Assembly: GCA_012514785.1 (NCBI GenBank)
Contig: JAAYZP010000246.1
Location: forward strand, 1-5,237
Reading direction: 5' to 3'
DNA: 5,237 nt
From: Propionibacterium sp.
Lineage (GTDB): Bacteria; Actinomycetota; Actinomycetes; Propionibacteriales; Propionibacteriaceae
The position numbers and the translations under genes were made by a program. Each line of letters opens with the position of its first letter. Positions within the stretch are counted from its first letter, which is position 1. This document shows positions 1 through 5,237 of this stretch, piece after piece. Under the pieces are notes generated by a model. The model saw nothing but the letters and a program-made list of their open reading frames with translations, was not told the DNA's origin and ran no database searches.

Positions 1-728
1 AGGGCGCCATCCTCACGCAGCTCAGCTCCTGGTGGTTCCAGCAGTTCGGCGACATCGAGAACCACGTCGTGAGCACCGCGGTCCCCGACCTCGTCGCCGG
101 CCGGGCAGTGATCGTGGAGGCGCTGGAGATGATCGAGGTCGAGTGCGTCGCGCGCGGCTACCTCACGGGTTCGGGCTGGGCCGAGTACCGGGAATCCGGC
201 ACGGTCTGCGGCATCCGCCTGCCCGACGGCCTCCGTGACGGCGACCAGCTCCCCGAACCGATCTTCACGCCGGCGATCAAGGCGAAGGTGGGGGAGCACG
301 ACGAGAACGTCGACTTCGACACCATCGCCCGCCTCCACGGCGGTGAGCTCGCCGAGCAACTCCGCGGCATCACGCTCGGCATCTACGCCCGCGCCGCCAC
401 GATGGCCGCGCAGCGGGGCATCATCCTGGCGGACACCAAGTTCGAGTTCGGCCGACGCCCGGGCGAGGCCGGGCTGGTCCTCGCCGACGAGGTGCTGACC
501 CCCGACTCCTCGCGGTTCTGGGACGCGAAGCGCTGGAACCCGGGGGAGTCGCTGCCGAGTTTCGACAAGCAGTTCGTGCGCGACTGGCTGGCGAACGAGT
601 CCGGCTGGGACCCGAATTCGGACGCGCCCCCGCCCGAGCTGCCCGGCGAGATCGTCGAGGCCACCCGGGCGCGGTACCTGGAGGCCTTCGAGCGCCTCAC
701 CCTCCGCGCCCCGGTCCTCGAGAGCTAG
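1..728 (+). CDS. purC: Phosphoribosylaminoimidazole-succinocarboxamide synthase (SAICAR synthase), 5'-truncated
   Basis: This enzyme joins aspartate to CAIR with ATP to give SAICAR in cytoplasmic de novo purine synthesis. The reading frame is open from the left edge: the first full codon is at 3, and 241 codons precede the TAG at 726-728. The GTG at 69 is internal, because homologous sequence continues upstream of it (LTQLSSWWF, then DIENHVVS). Recognisable PurC blocks follow in order: EALEMIEVECVARGYLTGSGW, PEPIFTPAIKAKVGEHDEN, ADTKFEFG, DEVLTPDSSRFW and SFDKQFVRDWL. The family is usually about 290-300 residues in actinobacteria, so roughly 50-60 N-terminal residues lie outside the window. 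The gene faces the sugar operon tail to tail and overlaps its last gene by 4 bp. No functional link to that operon is implied. The identification is secure; only the start is unseen. Confidence 0.96.
   Translation, partial: GAILTQLSSWWFQQFGDIENHVVSTAVPDLVAGRAVIVEALEMIEVECVARGYLTGSGWAEYRESGTVCGIRLPDGLRDGDQLPEPIFTPAIKAKVGEHDENVDFDTIARLHGGELAEQLRGITLGIYARAATMAAQRGIILADTKFEFGRRPGEAGLVLADEVLTPDSSRFWDAKRWNPGESLPSFDKQFVRDWLANESGWDPNSDAPPPELPGEIVEATRARYLEAFERLTLRAPVLES
725..728. other. Shared CTAG palindrome holding both stop codons of convergent genes
   Basis: The palindrome CTAG gives the purC stop TAG on the plus strand (726-728) and the kinase stop TAG on the minus strand (725-727). The two genes therefore overlap by 4 bp with no intergenic space. 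No hairpin followed by a T-tract is visible on either strand nearby, so each transcript probably runs some distance antisense into the other gene. Confidence 0.9.
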
Positions 729-1894
729 GACTTTTCGGCGACCGGCAGTGTGGGTGTTGGCGGTGACGCCGCACTGAGGTCGGAGTGCCCGGCGAACGTG
801 CCCTGCGCGCGGCGCACGCCGTGCACCGGGTGCTTCGGCACGATGTCGGCAAGGAATGCGTAATCCTTCCGCACGTACTCGGCTCGCAGGTCGCCGGCGT
901 CGGCGCGGGACTTCGTGGTCGTCCACCAGTCCGAGATGTCGCCCCAACCGGGGGCCGACAGCGAGCCACCGAACTCCTGCACCGCCAGCGACGAGCAGAG
1001 CGAGGCGAACTTCATCCGCTCCTCCAGCGGCCAGCCCGCGAGCGTGCCCAGCACGATCGCGGATGCGAACACGTCGCCCGCGCCCGTGGCATCCACCGCC
1101 TCGACGGCCACAGCAGGGCAGAACGCCTCCTCGCCGGTGGACTGGTCGATCGCATAAGAGCCGGCGACGCCGTCGGTGACGACGGCGAACGGCACCAGCT
1201 CGGAGAGCTTCCGCACTGCCTTCGCGGGGGAATCGGTGCGCGTGTAGCCCATCGCCTCGACGGCGTTGGGGGTGAACGCGTGGCAGTGCTGCAGCGGGTC
1301 GAGGTGCGCGGGGTCCCAGCGGCCGGTCTCGTCGAAGCCGACGTCGGCGAACATGATGGTGCCGCGCGTGGCCAGGTCGCGCCACCAGGAGGTGTCACCG
1401 CTCAGGTCGACGACGGCCGCCCGTGCCTGCGGCGCGCTCAGGATGTGGCGCTCCAACGACTCCGGCAGCGGGTGTCCGTGCGTGACCATCGCGCGGTCGC
1501 CCTCGACGGTCATCGCCACGGTGAGCGCGGAGTGGAAGTTCTGGAATCGGGGGGAGGAGCTGAGGTCGATGCGCTCCTGAAGCGAGAGCGTTTCCCACAT
1601 CCAGTCGGCGTAGGCGTCGTCCCCGAAGCCGGCCACCAGGCCGGTGCGGAGCCCGAGGCGGGCGAGCGCCGTCGACAGGTTGGCGATGCCGCCGGGGCAG
1701 GAACCCATGCCGGTGGCCCACAGCTCCTCGCCGGGCTGGGCCAGGCGGCTGAGCCCGGTGAAGATGATGTCGAAGAACACGGTGCCGCTGGTCAACACGT
1801 CCAGCGGGGGGTCGTCGGGGCTGCGTTCGTCGGCCAGGGGGTCCCAGCTCCAGCACCGCTCGCAGCGGATGTCGTCGTGGTCGTGGTCGTTCAT
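725..1894 (-). CDS. PfkB/ribokinase-family carbohydrate kinase with His/Cys-rich N-terminal extension
   Basis: A 389-residue cytoplasmic kinase, expected to move the ATP gamma-phosphate to a sugar hydroxyl. The PfkB fold starts near residue 32 (DVLTSGTVFFDII). The N-terminal signature is CPGGIANLSTALARLG (66-81; Gly68-Gly69 and Asn72), a family NxxE motif is FTPNAVEA (N210, E213), and the C-terminal signature is DATGAGDVF (268-276) with the expected catalytic base Asp274. Residues 1-31 form an unusual leader with His4, His6, Cys11 and Cys14 (CERC). About 60 residues after 325 extend past the usual fold and end in a Pro/Thr-rich tail. Ribokinase-family enzymes are commonly 300-350 residues. 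I chose ATG at 1894 because it overlaps the upstream permease stop (ATGA) and has a strong GGAAGGAG 10 nt upstream. The open frame extends to 2173 but only through permease sequence in another frame. The substrate is unknown; the transporter operon suggests a sugar, and other PfkB substrates are not excluded. Confidence 0.9.
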   Translation of the reverse strand: MNDHDHDDIRCERCWSWDPLADERSPDDPPLDVLTSGTVFFDIIFTGLSRLAQPGEELWATGMGSCPGGIANLSTALARLGLRTGLVAGFGDDAYADWMWETLSLQERIDLSSSPRFQNFHSALTVAMTVEGDRAMVTHGHPLPESLERHILSAPQARAAVVDLSGDTSWWRDLATRGTIMFADVGFDETGRWDPAHLDPLQHCHAFTPNAVEAMGYTRTDSPAKAVRKLSELVPFAVVTDGVAGSYAIDQSTGEEAFCPAVAVEAVDATGAGDVFASAIVLGTLAGWPLEERMKFASLCSSLAVQEFGGSLSAPGWGDISDWWTTTKSRADAGDLRAEYVRKDYAFLADIVPKHPVHGVRRAQGTFAGHSDLSAASPPTPTLPVAEKS

Positions 1895-2700
1895 TCCTTG
1901 GCCGCTCCTTCCAGCATGCCCGAGATGAAGTAGCGCTGCAGTGCGAGGAACACCAGCACGATGGGCGTGGCGATGATGATCCCGGCCGCGGCGATCAGCG
2001 CCCCGTCGGCCGTGTACTGCCCCTTGAACACCGACAGGCCGAGCGGTGCCGTGCGCCATGCGGCACCGGGCGACATCACCAGCGGGATCAGGAACTCGTT
2101 CCACGTCCACATGAACATCAGCACGCTCACGGTCGCGATCGACGGGATCGCAGGGGGAGCCATGACGCGCCACAGCGTGCCCATGCTGTTGGTGCCGTCG
2201 ATGGCGGCAGCCTCGATCAGGTTGGCGGGCATCGCGCGGAACTGCGCCCGCATCCAGAACGTGCCGAAGGCGATGGACTGCGCCATCTGCGGTAGCGCGA
2301 TCGCCCAGATCGTGTCCGTGAGGCCGAAGTCACGGAAGTCGTAGAACAGCGGGATGATGATGGCTTCGGCGGGCACCATCATGCCGAACAGGAACAGGTA
2401 GAACAGCGCGGTCGAGCCGCGGAAGCGCATCGTGCCGAACGCGTACCCGGCGAGGATCGACAGCACGAGTGCCACTGGCACCACGAGCAGCGCCACCAAC
2501 AGCGATCGCAGCAACGCCGGCCCGAAGGAGCCCTCGTTCCAGGCGTCGACGATGTTGTGCCAGTGGGGACCGGACTCGGCCACGCCGAGTTGGGGGCCGA
2601 GGGCGGTGAGCACGATCGTGATGATCGGGAACAGCGCGAACAGCGAGAACAGCGTCAGGATGATGTAGTTGAGGGCCTTCTCCCCGGGGGAAACGCTCAT
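1891..2700 (-). CDS. Carbohydrate ABC transporter permease, MalG type (CUT1 family)
   Basis: A 269-residue membrane protein, one of two permeases forming the channel of a binding-protein-dependent sugar importer. Hydrophobic segments are visible near residues 11-34, 62-89, 97-119, 129-149, 186-208 and 232-256, consistent with six helices. The cytoplasmic EAA loop that docks on the ATPase begins at Glu163 (EAAAIDG, Asp168-Gly169) and runs to the prolines at 182-183. YFISGMLEGAAKE at the C-terminus resembles the usual MalG ending (YxxxGLxxGAVK). ATG at 2700 overlaps the stop of the upstream permease by 4 bp (ATGA, 2697-2700), with a modest AAGGGTGG (2708-2715) 7 nt upstream. Its own stop overlaps the kinase start in the same way. 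The open frame upstream of 2700 is only a shadow of the other permease. The transported sugar cannot be deduced. Confidence 0.94.
   Translation of the reverse strand: MSVSPGEKALNYIILTLFSLFALFPIITIVLTALGPQLGVAESGPHWHNIVDAWNEGSFGPALLRSLLVALLVVPVALVLSILAGYAFGTMRFRGSTALFYLFLFGMMVPAEAIIIPLFYDFRDFGLTDTIWAIALPQMAQSIAFGTFWMRAQFRAMPANLIEAAAIDGTNSMGTLWRVMAPPAIPSIATVSVLMFMWTWNEFLIPLVMSPGAAWRTAPLGLSVFKGQYTADGALIAAAGIIIATPIVLVFLALQRYFISGMLEGAAKE
1905..1912 (-). promoter_or_regulatory. Ribosome binding site fixing the kinase start
   Basis: GGAAGGAG on the minus strand lies 10 nt upstream of the kinase ATG (1894-1892), inside the last codons of the MalG-type permease. It is the strongest Shine-Dalgarno sequence in the operon. 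It supports the 1894 start, and so the His/Cys leader, over any internal start. With the ATGA overlap it also suggests translational coupling. Confidence 0.75.
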
Positions 2701-3605
2701 CGGCCAGCCACCCTTCGCTCCTCGCCGATCCGGCTGACGAACACGTTGATGATGAACACCAGCACGGTCAGCACGATCGCCAGAGCGGACGCGGAGCCGA
2801 TCTGCTTGAGCTGGAACGCGCGGTTGTAGACCTCGTAGGCGGGCACCGTCGTCGCGCTGCCGGGGCCGCCGCTGGTGGTCATGTAGATGAGGTCGAAGGT
2901 CTTCAGCGCGGCGATGATCGTCAGCACCAGCGCGGTCGAGATCTCCCCCTTGACCGCGGGCAGGGTGATCGCGAAGAACTCGCGGATCGGGCCCGCGCCG
3001 TCGAGCCGGGAGGCCTCGTAGAGATCGTTGGGGATGCGGTTCATGCCGGCGAGTAGCAGCAGCATCACGAGGCCGGTCTCGAGCCAGAACCCGATGATGC
3101 CGACGGCGGTGAGCGCCAGGTTCGGCTCGCCCAGCCAGCCGATGTCGGACTCGACGCCGATGAGGCCGAGCATCTGGTTGAGCGTGCCTCGCGGGGTGTA
3201 GATCTGCCGCCACGCCACCGCGACCACGACGAGCGCGATCACCTGCGGCAGGAAGATCAGAACCCGGTACACACCCATGCCGCGGACCTGCCCGCGGCGC
3301 AGGATCGCGGCGAGGACGAGGCCCACGACGAGCGGCAGGATCGAGTAGAAGAGGATGAGGTAGAGCGCGTTGCCGATCGCGGCGAGGAACCGGCCGTCGT
3401 CCAGCAGGGCCAGGTAGTTGTCGAAGCCGACGAACGTCGAGGGCCCGAACCCGGGCCAGTCGTAGAGCGAGAACTGCGCCGTCCGGGCCACCGGGTAGAG
3501 GAGGAATGCTCCGTAGACCAGAAGGGCCGGGAGGAGGTACAGGTAGGGGGTCACGCCGCTGCGGACCACCGCTGATGGCCGCTCCCGGCCCTTCCGGTTC
3601 TTCAT
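2697..3605 (-). CDS. Carbohydrate ABC transporter permease, MalF type (CUT1 family)
   Basis: A 302-residue membrane protein, partner of the MalG-type permease. A basic N-terminus (MKNRKGRERP) precedes a first helix at about 20-40. Further hydrophobic segments lie near 78-102, 112-133, 164-186, 222-244 and 270-292. LLPALLVYGAFLLYPV is typical of MalF/UgpA-like proteins. The EAA loop begins at Glu197 (EASRLDGAG, Asp202-Gly203) and ends with LP at 215-216. The SGGPGSAT motif (245-252) before the last helix is also typical of the family. ATG at 3605 lies 7 nt after the binding-protein stop. Its ribosome binding site GGAGAG (3616-3621) sits in the last codons of that gene, 10 nt upstream of ATG. 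No hairpin separates the two genes, although such a spacer often limits permease expression in sugar ABC operons. Confidence 0.94.
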   Translation of the reverse strand: MKNRKGRERPSAVVRSGVTPYLYLLPALLVYGAFLLYPVARTAQFSLYDWPGFGPSTFVGFDNYLALLDDGRFLAAIGNALYLILFYSILPLVVGLVLAAILRRGQVRGMGVYRVLIFLPQVIALVVVAVAWRQIYTPRGTLNQMLGLIGVESDIGWLGEPNLALTAVGIIGFWLETGLVMLLLLAGMNRIPNDLYEASRLDGAGPIREFFAITLPAVKGEISTALVLTIIAALKTFDLIYMTTSGGPGSATTVPAYEVYNRAFQLKQIGSASALAIVLTVLVFIINVFVSRIGEERRVAGR

Positions 3606-3612
3606 CGTTCAG

Positions 3613-5007
3613 TTACTCTCCGACGAACGCCTGGTAGTCGTCCTCGAAGGCCTGCAGCACTTCGTCGACGCTGAGCTGTCCGCCGAGCACCTCCTGGAAG
3701 CCCTGGCCCGCCGTGTCCGGGAAGGTCGGGGTGGCCCAGTCGAGGTACGGCAGCAGGGTGCCGCCGGTGGAGACGGCGTCGAAGGCCTCGAAGATGTCCC
3801 GCTGCACGCCGGACTCCGGGGCGAGCTCCGCCGTGTCGTTGACCGGCATGCCGCCGTTCTCCGCGATCAGCGCCATGGCCTCGTCACTGGTGACGAAGTC
3901 GATGTAGGCGGCTGCCGCGTCGACGTTCGCCGCGTTGGCCGGGATGCTGAACGGGATGCCGGTGGCGCCGGTGGAGGCGAGGGTGCCGTCGATGCCGGGC
4001 GGCGGGGCCATGAAGCCGACGTCCTCGCCCATCAGGGACTCGAGGTCGCCGCCGAGCCAGTTGCCGGCCGGTAGGAACACGCCCGTGCCCTCGGCGAAAT
4101 CCACTGAGGCCAGGTCGTAGTCGGTGCCGTTGGGGGAGGAACCGAAGTAGCCCTCGGTGCCCCAGGTGCCGAACTGCTCGAGCGCCTCGCGGTTGCCGTC
4201 GGTGAGCCAGCTGGCGCCGTCGTTGCCGCGGCCGAGGTCGTCGATCTCGTCGACGGGCACGTAGTTGGCCTGCAGCGGTCCGAAGACGTGGAAGGCCGGC
4301 CACTGGTCGATGTTGCCCAGCACCATCGGCTGCTCGTCGGCTTCGCGGGCGGTCTCGAGCGCCGCGAAGTAGTCGTCCCAGGTCTCGGGCAGTTCGATGC
4401 CGAGCTCGTCGAGCTTCGTCTGGTTGTAGAAGATGCCGACGATCTCACCCGTCTGCGGGACGCCGTAGAGGTTGCCGTCGCCGAACGTGGCGCCGTCGGC
4501 GGAGTAGCGGGAGTTGGCGAGCACGGACTCGCCGAAGCGGTCCGTCCAGCCGTACGCCTCGGCGTACGGTTCGAGGTCGGTGAGCTGGCCCGCGGCGACA
4601 TACTGGCCCATGTCGGCGCGCGCGTTGTTGACCTGCGCGACGTCGGGCACGTCGTTGCCGGAGAGCGCCAGCGCGATCTGCGACTGGAGGTCGTCGTTGG
4701 ACTGGCTCACGCGGTTGATCGTGACGTTGGGGTACTGGTCCTCGAAGGCCTCGTTCAGGGCGACGAGGGCGTCGTTCTGCGAACCGCGCACCTCCTGGTC
4801 CCAGACGGTGAGCTCGATGTCGCCCAGGCTGGCGATGTCGGTGACGACCTCGCCCTCGGGGGCGGGGGCCTCACCGTCGGTGGTCCCACCTGCGGTGGGC
4901 TCGTCTGTCGGTGGGGTGGTGGGGGTGTTGTCCCCGGGCGCGCACGCTGCAAGCGTGAGGGTGGCCGCAGCGGCTAGCGCCGTGACGGATAGGATGCGAC
5001 GTCGCAT
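3613..5007 (-). CDS. Extracellular solute-binding lipoprotein, family 1 (sugar-binding, CUT1 type)
   Basis: A 464-residue lipoprotein anchored on the outer face of the membrane, expected to capture the sugar and deliver it to the two permeases. The signal peptide has a basic start (MRRR), a hydrophobic core and the lipobox L19-A-A-C22, with Cys22 the acylated residue. Residues 23-53 form a Thr/Pro/Gly/Glu-rich linker. The binding domain begins near ELTVWDQE (65-72). GNLYGVPQTGEIVGIFYN (178-195), followed by KLDELGIELPETWDDY, is the characteristic central block of family 1 proteins. FVTSDEAM (371-378) and a C-terminal helix (VDEVLQAFEDDYQAF) are also typical. It is the first gene of the operon. 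ATG at 5007 has GAGAGG (5014-5019) 6 nt upstream and gives an intact signal peptide. The ligand is unknown. Confidence 0.95.
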   Translation of the reverse strand: MRRRILSVTALAAAATLTLAACAPGDNTPTTPPTDEPTAGGTTDGEAPAPEGEVVTDIASLGDIELTVWDQEVRGSQNDALVALNEAFEDQYPNVTINRVSQSNDDLQSQIALALSGNDVPDVAQVNNARADMGQYVAAGQLTDLEPYAEAYGWTDRFGESVLANSRYSADGATFGDGNLYGVPQTGEIVGIFYNQTKLDELGIELPETWDDYFAALETAREADEQPMVLGNIDQWPAFHVFGPLQANYVPVDEIDDLGRGNDGASWLTDGNREALEQFGTWGTEGYFGSSPNGTDYDLASVDFAEGTGVFLPAGNWLGGDLESLMGEDVGFMAPPPGIDGTLASTGATGIPFSIPANAANVDAAAAYIDFVTSDEAMALIAENGGMPVNDTAELAPESGVQRDIFEAFDAVSTGGTLLPYLDWATPTFPDTAGQGFQEVLGGQLSVDEVLQAFEDDYQAFVGE

Positions 5008-5013
5008 GGCAAA

Positions 5014-5019
5014 CCTCTC
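5014..5019 (-). promoter_or_regulatory. Ribosome binding site of the solute-binding protein gene
   Basis: GAGAGG on the minus strand lies 6 nt upstream of the ATG at 5007. Its first base is also the last base of a possible leader stem (5019-5040), so the hairpin would lie immediately against the site. Confidence 0.65.
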
Positions 5020-5040
5020 AAGTGTCGACTCTGAAACTTG
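5019..5040 (-). promoter_or_regulatory. Possible hairpin in the leader of the sugar operon
   Basis: In the minus-strand transcript CAAGU pairs with ACUUG, followed by one U/C mismatch and two more pairs (U-A, C-G), closing a 6-nt loop. The arms are 5033-5040 and 5019-5026. The stem is A/U-rich and weak, and it ends at the Shine-Dalgarno GAGAGG. It would be lost or broken if transcription starts near 5021, so it matters only with an upstream start site. It may be chance. Confidence 0.25.
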
Positions 5041-5056
5041 ACATCCATCATGTCAG
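5028..5056 (-). promoter_or_regulatory. Candidate promoter of the sugar operon
   Basis: On the minus strand CTGACA (5056-5051) matches 5 of 6 bases of the TTGACA -35 consensus. It is followed after 17 bp by CAGAGT (5033-5028), a weak -10 that keeps the A at position 2 and T at position 6. Transcription would begin near 5021 and give a leader of about 14 nt containing the GAGAGG site. The weak -10 fits a regulated promoter. Other placements upstream are no better. Confidence 0.35.
5039..5055. promoter_or_regulatory. Palindromic candidate operator between the divergent genes
   Basis: TGACATCCATCATGTCA has two perfect 6-bp inverted arms (5039-5044 and 5050-5055) around a 5-bp spacer. It lies 31 bp upstream of the binding-protein ATG. 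The left arm overlaps a perfect -35 hexamer TTGACA on the plus strand (5038-5043). The right arm overlaps the candidate CTGACA of the leftward promoter. A dimeric repressor here could block both directions, and the divergent DeoR-family protein is the obvious candidate. Binding is inferred; the symmetry is seen. Confidence 0.45.
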
Positions 5057-5087
5057 TAGATGAGCAAGGATGCCAGTTAATTTGTGA

Positions 5088-5105
5088 AAATGACGGGAAA
5101 TGACG
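5088..5105 (+). repeat. Tandem direct repeat AAATGACG, 10-bp period
   Basis: AAATGACG occurs at 5088-5095 and again at 5098-5105, exactly 10 bp (about one helical turn) apart, so both copies face the same side of the DNA. The pair starts 40 bp upstream of the regulator ATG, where the -35 region of its promoter should lie. The repeat shares TGAC with the palindrome at 5039-5055. It could be a second site for the same regulator. Confidence 0.4.
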
Positions 5106-5115
5106 TTTTCGGTGC

Positions 5116-5127
5116 TAGCTTAGCGGC
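5116..5127 (+). promoter_or_regulatory. Leaderless-type -10 element of the deoR-family gene
   Basis: TAGCTT (5116-5121) fits the actinobacterial TANNNT -10 pattern. Its last T is followed by exactly six bases and then the ATG at 5128, so the predicted start of transcription falls on the A of ATG. No purine-rich Shine-Dalgarno sequence precedes this ATG. No good -35 is seen at normal spacing. The hexamer is embedded in a short inverted repeat, GCTA-GCT-TAGC (5114-5124). Confidence 0.5.
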
Positions 5128-5237
5128 ATGCTCTCCGAAGACCGGCAACTGCGTATCATCGCGCACGTTCGCGAGCGGGGATTCGTCACCGTGAGCGAGC
5201 TCTGCGAACTGTACCGGGTCTCCGAAGCGACGATCCG
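5128..5237 (+). CDS. DeoR-family transcriptional regulator, N-terminal fragment
   Basis: Only 36 full codons are in the window; the gene continues past the right edge. MLSEDRQLRIIAHVRERGFV followed by TVSELCELYRVSEATIR is the classic DeoR-family N-terminus. It holds the first helix (residues 4-18), a short strand-like turn, then the helix-turn-helix of about 22-37 with the recognition helix starting at VSEATIR. Family members are about 250 residues, with a C-terminal sugar-phosphate-binding domain that is out of view here. The start is well fixed: an in-frame TAG at 5116-5118 lies just 12 nt upstream and no other start codon intervenes. The gene is divergent from the sugar operon, the usual arrangement for a local repressor, and DeoR-type effectors are typically phosphorylated sugars. 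Confidence 0.9.
   Translation, partial: MLSEDRQLRIIAHVRERGFVTVSELCELYRVSEATI

Noticed and set aside
69..728. Treating purC as complete from the GTG at 69
   Set aside because: PurC-like sequence continues in frame upstream to the window edge, so the gene is truncated by the window rather than starting here.
759..770. GGCG-GTGA-CGCC hairpin with a GNRA-type loop, considered as a purC terminator
   Set aside because: The stem is only 4 bp, no T-tract follows on the plus strand, and it lies within kinase coding sequence.
785..1933. Long plus-strand open frame of 382 codons opposite the kinase
   Set aside because: It is antisense to a gene with clear PfkB motifs. Its protein is Arg/Gly/Ala/Val-rich with no recognisable domain, as expected for a GC-rich shadow frame.
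1895..2173. Upstream extension of the kinase frame to an earlier start
   Set aside because: The extra 93 codons are the permease sequence read in another frame, with no PfkB similarity. The ATG at 1894 has a strong ribosome binding site and an operon-typical overlap.
2701..3213. Upstream extension of the MalG-type permease frame
   Set aside because: The added residues are Arg/Pro/Ala/His-rich shadow sequence opposite no motif. The MalF-type gene occupies this region and ATG 2700 gives the usual family length.
4885..4899. CCCACC-TGC-GGTGGG inverted repeat
   Set aside because: It falls in the codons of the Thr/Pro/Gly-rich lipoprotein linker, where repeated CCN, GGN and ACN codons make such symmetry likely by chance.
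4288..4977. Plus-strand open frame of 229 codons opposite the binding-protein gene
   Set aside because: Low-complexity Val/Gly/Leu/Arg composition, no motif and complete overlap with a well-supported lipoprotein gene.

Overview
The window looks like the chromosome of a high-GC Gram-positive bacterium (Actinomycetota). Microbacteriaceae or a related family is my best guess, not a proven assignment. The reasons are the strong G/C bias at third codon positions, an actinobacterial-type lipoprotein with a Thr/Pro/Gly-rich linker behind the lipobox, 4-base ATGA overlaps between genes, and a regulator gene that appears to be leaderless.

Layout: positions 1-728 (+) hold the C-terminal four fifths or so of purC (SAICAR synthase, purine biosynthesis), cut by the window edge. 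From 5007 down to 725, all on the minus strand, runs one compact four-gene operon. In transcription order it encodes a sugar-binding lipoprotein (5007-3613), a MalF-type permease (3605-2697), a MalG-type permease (2700-1891) and a PfkB/ribokinase-family carbohydrate kinase (1894-725). The genes are 7 nt apart, then overlap by 4 nt, then by 4 nt again. The kinase and purC meet tail to tail, and the palindrome CTAG (725-728) carries both TAG stop codons. At 5128 a DeoR-family regulator starts on the plus strand, divergent from the operon, and runs off the window. The 120-bp region between them (5008-5127) is visibly more A/T-rich than its surroundings and carries a palindrome, a 10-bp-period direct repeat, a possible leader hairpin and a leaderless -10 element.

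How the genes may work together (inference from family knowledge): the lipoprotein captures a carbohydrate, the two CUT1-type permeases import it unphosphorylated, and the kinase phosphorylates it in the cytoplasm. The DeoR-type protein probably represses the operon and responds to a phosphorylated sugar, so the kinase would make or help make the inducer. No ABC ATPase is encoded here, so the transporter presumably borrows a shared MsiK/MsmK-type ATPase. The substrate cannot be read from the sequence. I see no mobile element, tRNA, rRNA, CRISPR array or clear intrinsic terminator. No stretch over 300 bp lacks a gene. I found no clearly exotic new system. The most unusual points are the His/Cys-rich N-terminal extension of the kinase and the dense regulatory region around 5020-5127.
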